Assembly (NCBI RefSeq): GCF_000820515.1
Contig: NZ_JXDG01000005.1
Location: 39,110 to 103,109 of the forward strand
DNA from: Pseudomonas batumici
Lineage (GTDB): Bacteria; Pseudomonadota; Gammaproteobacteria; Pseudomonadales; Pseudomonadaceae
Length of the DNA: 64,000 nt
Direction of reading: 5' to 3'
Shown: piece by piece, positions 1-8,219 of the stretch
Layout: each line of letters begins with the position of its first letter
Position numbering within the stretch: the stretch's first letter is position 1
Made by a program: the position numbers and the translations under genes
The notes under the pieces: generated by a model
What the model was told of the DNA's origin: nothing
The model's input: the letters and a program-made list of their open reading frames with translations, nothing else
Databases searched by the model: none

Positions 1-121
1 GCGGGTTGCCGTTGACGAAGTGTTTGTCCGGGACCGCCATCGGGGTTTCGCGGCCAGGTAGAGCTTGTTCTTTGGTTGGGAGCACGTTTTTGTTCACCAG
101 TATTTCCGAGCGCAAGACCAT
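1..121 (-). CDS. msrA: Peptide methionine-S-oxide reductase MsrA, N-terminal fragment cut by the window edge
   Basis: A minus-strand frame opens at the ATG at 121 and continues out of the window. It gives 40 residues beginning MVLRSEILV and containing PGRETPM and [10 protein letters not shown], which I recognise as the N-terminal extension of Pseudomonas MsrA. The enzyme reduces the S-epimer of oxidised methionine, free or in proteins, in the cytoplasm. The catalytic GCFWG cysteine motif lies beyond the edge and cannot be checked. In P. aeruginosa msrA is likewise next to dipA, which supports the call. Confidence 0.8.
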   Translation of the reverse strand, partial: MVLRSEILVNKNVLPTKEQALPGRETPMAVPDKHFVNGNP

Positions 122-199
122 GTCGCAGTCCTCTCAGTCAGGTTGGGATGAGCGATACAGAAAGATAGACCAACAGTGTGCCCGAGTGTTACAGCGCTG

Positions 200-2893
200 T
201 CAGGCCAAAGGGCCGCGCGGGTAACGTTTGAGCTGCTGGATCAGTTCGAGGCCGGGGATGGGGCGGTCGAACAGGTAGCCCTGGCCGACGTCGCAGCGGT
301 GGCGACGCAGGAAGGTCAGCTGTTCACAGGTCTCGATCCCTTCGGCCACCACCTTGATCTTCAGGTTGTGGGCCATGGCGATCACCGCGGAGGTGATTTC
401 CATGTCGTCCTGGTTGTCCGGGATTTCGTGGATGAAGCTGCGATCGATCTTGATGATGTCGATCGGGAATTTCTTCAGGTAGCTCAGGGACGAGTAGCCG
501 GTGCCGAAGTCGTCCATGGCCAGGGTCAGGCCGAGCTTTTTCAACTGGTCGAGTTGCTGGTGGGTGTCTTCGGTGGCCTCCAGCAGCAGGCCTTCGGTCA
601 GTTCCAGTTCCAGCAGGCTCGGCGGTAGCTGCTCCTCCTTGAGGATGCTGGCGATGGAGGCCACCAGGTCCGGGTCGGAGAACTGCTTGGGCGACAGGTT
701 GATCGCCACCTGCAGGTTGCCCAGCCCACGCGCGGTCAGTTGCTTGCTCATGCGGCAGGCCTGGCGGGCGACCCACTTGCCGATCGGGATGATCAGGCCG
801 GTTTCTTCCGCGACGCTGATGAACTGGTCCGGGCGGATCATGCCGCGTTCCGGATGGTTCCAGCGCAACAGCGCTTCCATGCCCAGCAGGCGGCCGCTGC
901 GCAGGCAGAGCTTGGGTTGATAGAACACGTCCAGTTCGTTCTGGGTCAGGGCGCGGCGCAGGTTGTTCTCGACGAACAGCTTGTAGCTGGCCTCGGCGTT
1001 CAGTGCCTCGGTGAAGACCTGGACCTGGTGCTTGCCGTTGGCCTTGGCCTTGTGCAGGGCCAGGCCGGCGTTGCGCATCAGGGTCTGCGGGTCACGGCCG
1101 TGCAGCGGCGCGCTGGCCAGGCCCACGGAGCCGGTGACGCTGATCAGCTGGTTGTCGACGAACATCGGTTTGTCGAGGGTGATCAGCAGCTGGCTGGCGA
1201 CCTGTTGCCCGGTTTCCAGGTCGGTGTCGTCCAGCAGTACCGCGAATTCGTTGCTGGCAAAGCGTGCCAGGCTGCCGCTGGGGCTCAGGCTGTTGCGCAG
1301 GCGCCGGGCCAGGCTGATCAGCAGTTTGTCGCCGGTCTGGTGGCCGAGGCTGTCGTTGATCCGCTTGAAGTTGTCGATGTCCACCAGCAGCAGGCTGATG
1401 GGCGAATCGCTGTCGCGGGCGAAGCGTTCGTCGAGGTTGCGGATGAAGGCCGGACGGTTGCCCAGGTTGGTCAGGTTGTCGGTGTAGGCCAGGCGCTCGA
1501 TGCGCTGTTGCGCCAGCTTGGTCTGGGTGATGTCTTCGTAGATGCCGATGTAGTGGGTCAGTTCGCGGTTGTCGCCATAGACCTTGGAAATCGACAGCTG
1601 GCCCCAGTAGGGCTCCAGGTTCTTGCGCCGGCTCTTGAACTCGCCCTGCCAGCTGTTGCTCTTGGCCAGGCTCGAGGTGGCATCGAACAGCAGTTCGCTG
1701 AGATTCTCCAGGGCCGGCAGTTCGGAGAGCTTCTGGCCGTGGACTTCCTCGGTGCTGTACTGGGTGATGGCGGTGAAGCTGGGGTTGACGTATTCCACCA
1801 CGCCGTCGCTGCTGACCAGCAGGAAGGCGTTGGCGCTCTGTTCCACGGCGCGTTGGAACAGGTGCAGGGCGCTGGTGGCGGCCCGTCGGTTGTGGTTGTT
1901 GATGACCTGGGCGAACTGGTCCGCCAGTTCACCGGCAAAGGCGATTTCGTCGGACTGCCAGGCGCGGGTCTTGCCGCTCTGTTCCAGGCACAGCACGCCG
2001 ACCACCTGGCCGTCGATGCGGATGCTGGCGTCGAGCATGGCGTTGGTGTCCCGGGGGCGCAGGCTTTCGGCCATCTCCCGGGTGCGCGGGTCGTGCATCG
2101 TGTTGTGGGCGTCAATGGCGCGGCTGGTGTGCAGGGCTTCCAGATAGTTGGGAAAACCGCTGACGTCGATGACATCCGGCAGTACGTATTGCTGGCGATC
2201 ACGGTGATAGGCGCAGATCGGGACCAGGCGATCGCCTTCGAGGTTCCAGATGCTCGCACAGTCGATTTCGTAGATGTCGCAGGCGCAACGGGTGATCAGT
2301 TCGGCGGCTTCGAGCAGGGACTTGCCGGCGCTGTAGCGCTGGCGCGCCAGGCGCAGGATCAGGTCCTGCTGGGCGCGCACCCGGTCCAGGTGCAGCAGCT
2401 GTTCCTGCTGGGCGCGCTGGTTCAGTTCCAGGGCGATCTGCAGGCGGCTGTTCTGGGTTTCCAGGTCGGCGGTCGGCAGGGTCGGCTCCTGGCCGACCAG
2501 GCCCTCGACCACCAGCAGGTAGCCGCGTAGCAGGTGGCGGTTGTGTTGCTTGTAGGCTTCACCGACTTCCAGCAGGCTCAGGGGCCCCTGGGTGGTGTGC
2601 AGGGTGTAGCGGATCAGGTAATGCGGGTTGTCGACCAGTTGCTGCTGGATGGTGTCGTGCAGCCGGTAACGGGCTTCGGGCTCCATCAGGCTGGCATAGG
2701 GCGAGCCGACCAGGGCACAGAGCTCGATGGCCGGGAGGCCGAACTGGCGCTCGCAATTGGGGTCGAGAAACAGCAGTGCCCAGCTTGCTTCATTCAGCCG
2801 TTCGAAACGCAGCATGCCGAGCCGCGAGGGCACCGGTAACTGCGTGACTACCTCGGCCGCCAATCTATTGGCGACATCGGGTTGGCTTTTCAT
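200..2893 (-). CDS. dipA: Cyclic-di-GMP phosphodiesterase DipA-like (PAS-GAF-PAS-GGDEF-EAL)
   Basis: An 897-residue cytoplasmic signalling protein. The order seen is an N-terminal PAS-like region (about 20-130), a GAF domain (about 180-335), a PAS domain (about 345-455), a GGDEF-type domain (about 465-625) and an EAL domain (about 645-885). The cyclase signature is ASNEF at 546 instead of GGDEF, so cyclase activity is unlikely. The EAL motifs are intact: EALLRW near 673, DDFGTGYSS near 794, KIDRSF near 845 and AEGIET near 880. It should therefore hydrolyse c-di-GMP. Length, domain order and position next to aceF match P. aeruginosa PA5017 (DipA), the phosphodiesterase needed for biofilm dispersion. 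No membrane segment is evident. The GAF and PAS domains suggest sensory control, ligand unknown. Confidence 0.85.
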   Translation of the reverse strand: MKSQPDVANRLAAEVVTQLPVPSRLGMLRFERLNEASWALLFLDPNCERQFGLPAIELCALVGSPYASLMEPEARYRLHDTIQQQLVDNPHYLIRYTLHTTQGPLSLLEVGEAYKQHNRHLLRGYLLVVEGLVGQEPTLPTADLETQNSRLQIALELNQRAQQEQLLHLDRVRAQQDLILRLARQRYSAGKSLLEAAELITRCACDIYEIDCASIWNLEGDRLVPICAYHRDRQQYVLPDVIDVSGFPNYLEALHTSRAIDAHNTMHDPRTREMAESLRPRDTNAMLDASIRIDGQVVGVLCLEQSGKTRAWQSDEIAFAGELADQFAQVINNHNRRAATSALHLFQRAVEQSANAFLLVSSDGVVEYVNPSFTAITQYSTEEVHGQKLSELPALENLSELLFDATSSLAKSNSWQGEFKSRRKNLEPYWGQLSISKVYGDNRELTHYIGIYEDITQTKLAQQRIERLAYTDNLTNLGNRPAFIRNLDERFARDSDSPISLLLVDIDNFKRINDSLGHQTGDKLLISLARRLRNSLSPSGSLARFASNEFAVLLDDTDLETGQQVASQLLITLDKPMFVDNQLISVTGSVGLASAPLHGRDPQTLMRNAGLALHKAKANGKHQVQVFTEALNAEASYKLFVENNLRRALTQNELDVFYQPKLCLRSGRLLGMEALLRWNHPERGMIRPDQFISVAEETGLIIPIGKWVARQACRMSKQLTARGLGNLQVAINLSPKQFSDPDLVASIASILKEEQLPPSLLELELTEGLLLEATEDTHQQLDQLKKLGLTLAMDDFGTGYSSLSYLKKFPIDIIKIDRSFIHEIPDNQDDMEITSAVIAMAHNLKIKVVAEGIETCEQLTFLRRHRCDVGQGYLFDRPIPGLELIQQLKRYPRGPLA

Positions 2894-3121
2894 TGATAGC
2901 TCGCTTCAAGAGTACGGGTCACGCTGGGTAAAGACCGTTTTTCTGGCGTGTTGGGCAAGGTTGCATTAAGCGGGTCAGGCTGACAAGCAGAACAGTGGCT
3001 CTGTGCCTTCAATGTATCGGCCGAGAGGAGAATTTCTTCAGTGAACGGGCCTGGCCACCGGTCTATTTCGCGGTGTTCCCGGTGTTTGCAGGGCGTTTGC
3101 GGGGTTACCCGGGACGCGGGC
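2894..3121. other. Non-coding spacer upstream of dipA
   Basis: About 230 bases between the dipA start and the aceF terminator. It must hold the dipA promoter (minus strand) if dipA is transcribed on its own. I see no strong sigma-70 hexamer pair, no conserved operator and no credible small gene. Short open frames on both strands here have no recognisable product. Confidence 0.4.
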
Positions 3122-3147
3122 AAAAAAAGCCCCGCCAAGCGGCGGGG
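3122..3147 (-). terminator. Rho-independent terminator after aceF
   Basis: Read on the minus strand, the arm 3147-3141 pairs with 3136-3130 (a 7-bp stem of G and C, loop of four bases) and is followed directly by a G and seven T (3128-3122). This is a classic intrinsic terminator, placed 75 bases beyond the aceF stop. It closes the aceEF transcript before dipA. Confidence 0.85.
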
Positions 3148-3186
3148 TTGAGGTACGAGCGTGGCGCTCGGAAATCGATGCACGGA

Positions 3187-3214
3187 TCCGGTCTCCTCGA
3201 AGTAGGAGACCGGA
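3187..3214. repeat. Perfect 11-bp inverted repeat just after the aceF stop
   Basis: The arms 3187-3197 (TCCGGTCTCCT) and 3204-3214 (AGGAGACCGGA) are exact reverse complements with a six-base loop. The hairpin begins 8 bases past the aceF stop and lies upstream of the real terminator. It has no T tract. It could stabilise the 3' end of the aceEF mRNA or act as a second, weaker stop. Confidence 0.6.
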
Positions 3215-3221
3215 TTCGCGG

Positions 3222-5180
3222 TTACAGCAGGATGGTGCGGATATCCGCCAGCAGGTCGCTCAGGCGCTTGGTGAAGCGCGCGGCGGCGGCGCCGTTGATC
3301 ACGCGGTGATCGTAGGACAGCGACAGCGGCAGCATCAGCTTGGGCTGGAAGGCCTTGCCGTCCCAGACCGGCTGGATGGTGGCCTTGGAGACACCGAGGA
3401 TCGCCACTTCCGGCGCGTTGACGATCGGCGTGAAGCCGGTGCCGCCAATGTGCCCGAGGCTGGAGATGGTGAAGCAGGCACCCTGCATCTCGTCGGCGGA
3501 GAGTTTCTTGGTCCGGGCCTTTTCCGCCAGGGAAGCCGCTTCGGCAGCGAGTTGCAGCAGGTTCTTCCGGTCGACGTCCTTGATGACCGGTACCAGCAGG
3601 CCATCCGGGGTGTCGACGGCGAAGCCGATGTTGACGTACTTCTTGCGAATGATCGCCTTGCCGCTCGGGGCCAGCGAACTGTTGAAGTCCGGCAGTTCCT
3701 TGAGCAGGTGGGCGCAGGTCTTGAGCAGCAGCGGCAGGATGGTCAGCTTGACGCCGGCCTTCTCGGCCGCGGCTTTCTGGGCCACGCGGAACGCTTCCAG
3801 CTCGGTGATATCCGCCGAGTCGAATTGGGTCACGTGCGGCACGTTCAGCCAGCTGCGGTGCAGGTTGGCGGCGCCCGCCTGCATCAGGCGGGTCATCGGC
3901 ACTTCTTCGATTTCACCGAAGCGGCTGAAATCCACCACCGGGATCGGCGGGATGCCGGCACCGCCGGTTGCGCCGGCAGCAGCAGCGGCCGGTGCTTCCT
4001 TGGCCTTCTGCATCATGGCCTTGACGTAGGCCTGCACGTCTTCCTTGAGGATGCGACCGTGCGGACCGCTTGCGCTCACGGCGCTCAACTCGACGCCGAA
4101 TTCACGGGCCAGTTGGCGTACCGCCGGACCTGCGTGAACCTTGGCGCTCGAATTGACCGGTGCGGCCGCCGGAGCGGCAGCGGGTGCAGGTGCCGCGGCA
4201 GGTGCCGCTGCCTGGGCCGGAGCAGCCGGTGCCGCCGCCTGTGCAGGCGCGGCTGGGGCGGCAGCGCCCTTGACCTTCAGTTTGAGGATCAGGTCACCGG
4301 TACCGACTTCGTCGTCCAGCTTGATGGAAACGCTTTCCACCACGCCGGCGGCCGGTGATGGGATTTCCATGCTGGCCTTGTCGGATTCGAGGGTGATCAG
4401 CGACTGATCGACCTCGACGGTGTCACCGGCCTTGACCGAGACTTCGATGATCTTGGCCTTGCCTGACGAACCGATGTCCGGCACGTGGATGTCCTGGACG
4501 CTGTCGGCGACCGCGGCGGCCGGTGCAGCGGCTGGCGCCGGAGCGGCAGCAGGCGCGGCGGCGGCCTGGGTCGTTGCTGGAGCTGCGGCTGCGGCTGGCG
4601 CTGCGCCGGCCACTTTCAGGACCAGGATCAGGTCGCCGGTACCGACTTCGTCGTTGAGCTTGACGTTGATGCTTTCCACGACGCCGGCGGCCGGCGACGG
4701 GATTTCCATGCTGGCCTTGTCGGACTCGAGGGTGATCAGGGATTGATCCGCTTCGATGCTGTCGCCGACCTTGACCGAGATCTCGATGATCTGGGCCTTG
4801 CCCGACGAACCGATGTCCGGCACATGCACTTGTTGCACCGAGGCGGCGGCAGGCGCAGCGCTCGGCGCGGCAGCCGGTGCGGCGGCAACCGGAGCAGCAG
4901 CCTGGGCGGCAGGCGCCGGGGCAGCCGCAGGAGCCGCGGCAGCGGCGCCCTCGACTTCCAGTTCCAGCAGTTCGTCGCCTTCTTTCAGGCGGTCGCCCAG
5001 CTTCACTTTCAGGCTCTTGACGATGCCGGCTTTCGGCGCGGGCACTTCCATGCTCGCCTTGTCCGATTCCAGCGTCAGGATGCTCTGGTCGGCTTCGATG
5101 CGATCGCCGACCTTCACAAACAGTTCGATTACTTCACCTTCACCGCTGCCGATGTCAGGTACGCGAATGAGTTCGCTCAC
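3222..5180 (-). CDS. aceF: Pyruvate dehydrogenase E2, dihydrolipoyl acetyltransferase, three lipoyl domains
   Basis: A 652-residue core subunit of the pyruvate dehydrogenase complex. It moves the acetyl group from E1 to CoA. Three lipoyl domains are visible, with the lipoylated lysine in ESDKASME at residues 41, 155 and 268. They are joined by long Ala/Pro linkers. Next come a peripheral-subunit-binding domain (about 347-386) and the catalytic domain (about 420-652) ending in the DHRVING motif, where His625 and Asn629 are the expected catalytic pair. Azotobacter vinelandii E2p also has Asn here rather than Asp. The three-lipoyl form matches E. coli, A. vinelandii and fluorescens-type pseudomonads. 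It follows aceE by 11 bases in the same operon. Confidence 0.97.
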   Translation of the reverse strand: MSELIRVPDIGSGEGEVIELFVKVGDRIEADQSILTLESDKASMEVPAPKAGIVKSLKVKLGDRLKEGDELLELEVEGAAAAAPAAAPAPAAQAAAPVAAAPAAAPSAAPAAASVQQVHVPDIGSSGKAQIIEISVKVGDSIEADQSLITLESDKASMEIPSPAAGVVESINVKLNDEVGTGDLILVLKVAGAAPAAAAAPATTQAAAAPAAAPAPAAAPAAAVADSVQDIHVPDIGSSGKAKIIEVSVKAGDTVEVDQSLITLESDKASMEIPSPAAGVVESVSIKLDDEVGTGDLILKLKVKGAAAPAAPAQAAAPAAPAQAAAPAAAPAPAAAPAAAPVNSSAKVHAGPAVRQLAREFGVELSAVSASGPHGRILKEDVQAYVKAMMQKAKEAPAAAAAGATGGAGIPPIPVVDFSRFGEIEEVPMTRLMQAGAANLHRSWLNVPHVTQFDSADITELEAFRVAQKAAAEKAGVKLTILPLLLKTCAHLLKELPDFNSSLAPSGKAIIRKKYVNIGFAVDTPDGLLVPVIKDVDRKNLLQLAAEAASLAEKARTKKLSADEMQGACFTISSLGHIGGTGFTPIVNAPEVAILGVSKATIQPVWDGKAFQPKLMLPLSLSYDHRVINGAAAARFTKRLSDLLADIRTILL

Positions 5181-5191
5181 AGGGTGTCTCC

Positions 5192-7837
5192 TCAGCAGTC
5201 CAGTGGGTTGCGTTTTTCCGGGTTGATGCCGAACTTGGCGATGGCCTCGGCCACCACTTTAGGTTCGATGTCACCACGGTCAGCCAAGGCTTCCAAGGCT
5301 GCCAACACCACGAAATGACGGTCGACTTCGAAGAAGTGACGCAGCTTCTTGCGGCTGTCACTGCGGCCGAAACCGTCGGTGCCCAGGACTTTGAATTCCT
5401 TGGACGGGACCCACTGGCGGATCTGTTCGGCAAACAACTTCATGTAGTCGGTAGAGGCGATCACCGGACCTTGGCGGCCGGCGAGGCATTCTTCGACGTA
5501 GCTGCGCTTCGGCTTCTGGCCAGGATGCAGGCGGTTGCTGCGTTCCACGGCCAGGCCGTCGCGACGCAGTTCGTTGAAGCTGGTGACGCTCCACACGTCG
5601 GCGCCGACGTTGAACTGCTCGCGCAGGATCTTCGCCGCTTCACGCACTTCGCGCAGGATGGTGCCGGAGCCCATCAGTTGCACGTGGTGAGCCGCTTCCC
5701 GGGTGTCTTCCTCGAGCAGGTACATGCCCTTGATGATGCCTTCCTCGGCGCCGGCCGGCATGGCGGGCTGCTGGTAGGACTCGTTCATCACGGTGATGTA
5801 GTAGAAGACGTCCTGTTGCTCTTCGGTCATCTTCTTCATGCCGTCCTGGATGATCACCGCCAGCTCGTAGCCGTAGGTCGGATCATAGGTGCGGCAGTTC
5901 GGGATGGTGGCGGCCAGGATGTGGCTGTGACCGTCTTCGTGTTGCAGACCTTCGCCATTCAGGGTGGTGCGGCCGGCGGTACCGCCGATCAGGAAGCCAC
6001 GGGTGCGGCTGTCGCCGGCGGCCCAGGCCAGGTCACCGATGCGCTGGAAGCCGAACATCGAGTAGAAGATGTAGAACGGCAGCATCGGCTGGTTGTGGCT
6101 GGAGTACGAAGTACCGGCCGCGATGAAGGAGCTCATGGCGCCCGCTTCGTTGATGCCTTCCTCGAGGATCTGGCCCTTCTTGTCTTCCTTGTAGAACATC
6201 ACCTGGTCTTTATCGACTGGCTCGTAGAGCTGGCCGACGGAGGAGTAGATGCCCAACTGACGGAACATGCCTTCCATACCGAAGGTACGGGCTTCGTCCG
6301 GGATGATCGGGACGATGCGCGGGCCGATTTCCTTGTCCTTGACCAACTGCGCGAGGATCCGCACGAAGGCCATGGTGGTGGAGATTTCACGGTCGCCCGA
6401 ACCGTCCAGGATCGCCTTGAGGGTATCCAGTGGCGGAGTCGGGACGTTGAAGCTCTGTGCGCGGCGCTGTGGCACGAAACCGCCCAGTGCGGCGCGACGC
6501 TCGCTGAGGTAGCGGGCTTCGGCGCTGTTGGGTTCCGGCTTGAAGAACGGCAGGTTTTCCAGCTGGTCATCCTTGACCGGAATGTCGAAGCGGTCGCGGA
6601 ACAGCTTCAGGCTTTCAACATCCACCTTCTTGGTGTTGTGCGCGGTGTTCTTCGCTTCGCCGGCACCGGTGCCATAACCCTTGATGGTCTTGGCCAGGAT
6701 GACGGTCGGTTGTTCCTTGTGGTTGACCGCTTCGTGGTACGCCGCGTAGACCTTGTACGGGTCGTGGCCGCCACGGTTGAGTTTCCAGATCTCGTCGTCG
6801 GACAGATCGGCAACCATCGCCTTGAGTTCCGGCGAGTTGAAGAAGTGTTCACGCACGAACGCGCCGTCTTTGGCCTTGTAGTTCTGGTACTCGCCGTCGA
6901 TGACTTCGTCCATCCGGCGTTGCAGGATGCCGTCGACGTCCTTGGCCAGCAGTGGGTCCCAGAAACGGCCCCAGATGACTTTGGTGACGTTCCACTGGGC
7001 GCCACGGAACACGCCTTCGAGTTCCTGGATGATCTTGCCGTTGCCACGCACCGGCCCGTCGAGACGTTGCAGGTTGCAGTTGATGACGAAGATCAGGTTG
7101 TCCAGCTTCTCGCGGCCGGCCAGGGAGATCGCGCCCAGGGATTCCGGTTCGTCGCACTCGCCGTCGCCCAGGAAGCACCAGACTTTCTGCTTGCCTGGCT
7201 GAATGAAGCCGCGGGCTTCCAGGTACTTCATGAAGCGTGCCTGGTAGATCGCCTGGATCGGACCCAGACCCATGGAGACGGTCGGGAACTGCCAGAAGTC
7301 AGGCATCAGCCAAGGGTGCGGGTAGGACGACAGGCCCTGGCCGTCGACTTCCTGACGGAAGTTGTTCATTTGCTCTTCGCTGATGCGACCTTCCATGAAC
7401 GCACGGGCGTAGACGCCTGGCGAGGTGTGGCCCTGGAAGTAGATCAGGTCGCCGCCGTGTTCGTCGGTCGGGGCCTGGAAGAAGTAGTTGAAACCGATGT
7501 CATACAGGGTGGCGCTGGAGGCGAAACTGGAGATGTGACCGCCCAGGTCAGAATCTTTCAAGTTCGTGCGCATTACCATGGCCATGGCGTTCCAGCGCAC
7601 CAGCGAGCGAATGCGGCGTTCCATGAACAGGTCGCCAGGCATGCGTGCTTCGTGGGTGACGGGAATCGTGTTGCGGTACGGCGTGGTGATGGCGTAGGGC
7701 AGTTGCGAGCCGCTGCGGGTCGCGAGTTCGCCCATACGGGTCATCAGGTAATGAGCACGGTCTTCGCCTTCTTTGTCGAGAACCGATTCCAGGGCGTCCA
7801 GCCATTCCTGGGTTTCGACGGGATCGAGGTCTTGCAT
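5192..7837 (-). CDS. aceE: Pyruvate dehydrogenase E1 component, homodimeric type
   Basis: An 881-residue thiamine diphosphate enzyme that decarboxylates pyruvate and acetylates the E2 lipoyl arm. The TPP/Mg motif begins GDGECDEPES near residue 230 and ends in NCNLQ about 30 residues later. The length equals that of the single-chain E1 of enterobacteria and pseudomonads rather than the alpha/beta type. The ATG at 7837 has a purine-rich ribosome site (CTGGAG) about 8 bases upstream. It is the first gene of aceEF. The upstream region carries two palindromic operators (see 7946-8014), so repression by a pyruvate- or acyl-responsive GntR regulator is plausible. Confidence 0.97.
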   Translation of the reverse strand: MQDLDPVETQEWLDALESVLDKEGEDRAHYLMTRMGELATRSGSQLPYAITTPYRNTIPVTHEARMPGDLFMERRIRSLVRWNAMAMVMRTNLKDSDLGGHISSFASSATLYDIGFNYFFQAPTDEHGGDLIYFQGHTSPGVYARAFMEGRISEEQMNNFRQEVDGQGLSSYPHPWLMPDFWQFPTVSMGLGPIQAIYQARFMKYLEARGFIQPGKQKVWCFLGDGECDEPESLGAISLAGREKLDNLIFVINCNLQRLDGPVRGNGKIIQELEGVFRGAQWNVTKVIWGRFWDPLLAKDVDGILQRRMDEVIDGEYQNYKAKDGAFVREHFFNSPELKAMVADLSDDEIWKLNRGGHDPYKVYAAYHEAVNHKEQPTVILAKTIKGYGTGAGEAKNTAHNTKKVDVESLKLFRDRFDIPVKDDQLENLPFFKPEPNSAEARYLSERRAALGGFVPQRRAQSFNVPTPPLDTLKAILDGSGDREISTTMAFVRILAQLVKDKEIGPRIVPIIPDEARTFGMEGMFRQLGIYSSVGQLYEPVDKDQVMFYKEDKKGQILEEGINEAGAMSSFIAAGTSYSSHNQPMLPFYIFYSMFGFQRIGDLAWAAGDSRTRGFLIGGTAGRTTLNGEGLQHEDGHSHILAATIPNCRTYDPTYGYELAVIIQDGMKKMTEEQQDVFYYITVMNESYQQPAMPAGAEEGIIKGMYLLEEDTREAAHHVQLMGSGTILREVREAAKILREQFNVGADVWSVTSFNELRRDGLAVERSNRLHPGQKPKRSYVEECLAGRQGPVIASTDYMKLFAEQIRQWVPSKEFKVLGTDGFGRSDSRKKLRHFFEVDRHFVVLAALEALADRGDIEPKVVAEAIAKFGINPEKRNPLDC

Positions 7838-7945
7838 GGCTTGCTCCAGGGCGGAAAGGCTTCCAGAATCGGTTGCCTGAGTTTGCGACTGGCCTTGTGG
7901 GCAGACGACATAAATTCTTGGATGTCCGGAGGTTGTTCCGGAGTT

Positions 7946-8014
7946 CTGTAGTTTTACTACAAATCGTCGGCCATTTCAGCCTTTCGAATGTATAGACGAG
8001 TAGTAAAACTACAG
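7946..8014 (-). promoter_or_regulatory. Twin GntR/FadR-type operators in the aceE promoter region
   Basis: Two 13-bp palindromes of the form GTAGT-N3-ACTAC lie at 7948-7960 (centre TTT on the plus strand) and 8000-8012 (centre AAA). Their centres are 52 bases apart, five helical turns. Each contains the TNGTNNNACNA pattern known for FadR-subfamily GntR regulators. The two sites plus 2 flanking bases also form one 15-bp inverted repeat (7946-7960 with 8000-8014). Between them, on the minus strand, a possible -10 TATACA (7994-7989) faces aceE. The arrangement suggests cooperative or looping repression of aceEF. The regulator is not in this window. Confidence 0.65.
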
Positions 8015-8219
8015 GGCGATGAGTAAAAACTTCCTGCTATGTTGTGAGCGTAATCGATATTGTTGGTTGGGAATGAGTCAAGGCAAGCGCTTTTTTGAGG
8101 CTGGCTGCCAAAAAATTACCATTATCAGCTATTTCTAACTTTTGTTCGACAGTCCTTTTCAGAGCGTGTTTCTCGCGATCACAGACTGCCGCTGATTGTT
8201 CGATCACCAAGGATAGACC

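Noticed and set aside
740..2530. 596-codon plus-strand open frame opposite dipA
   Set aside because: It is the antisense shadow of a GC-rich gene. The translation is Val/Gly/Gln-rich with no domain, while the other strand gives a full PAS-GAF-PAS-GGDEF-EAL protein.
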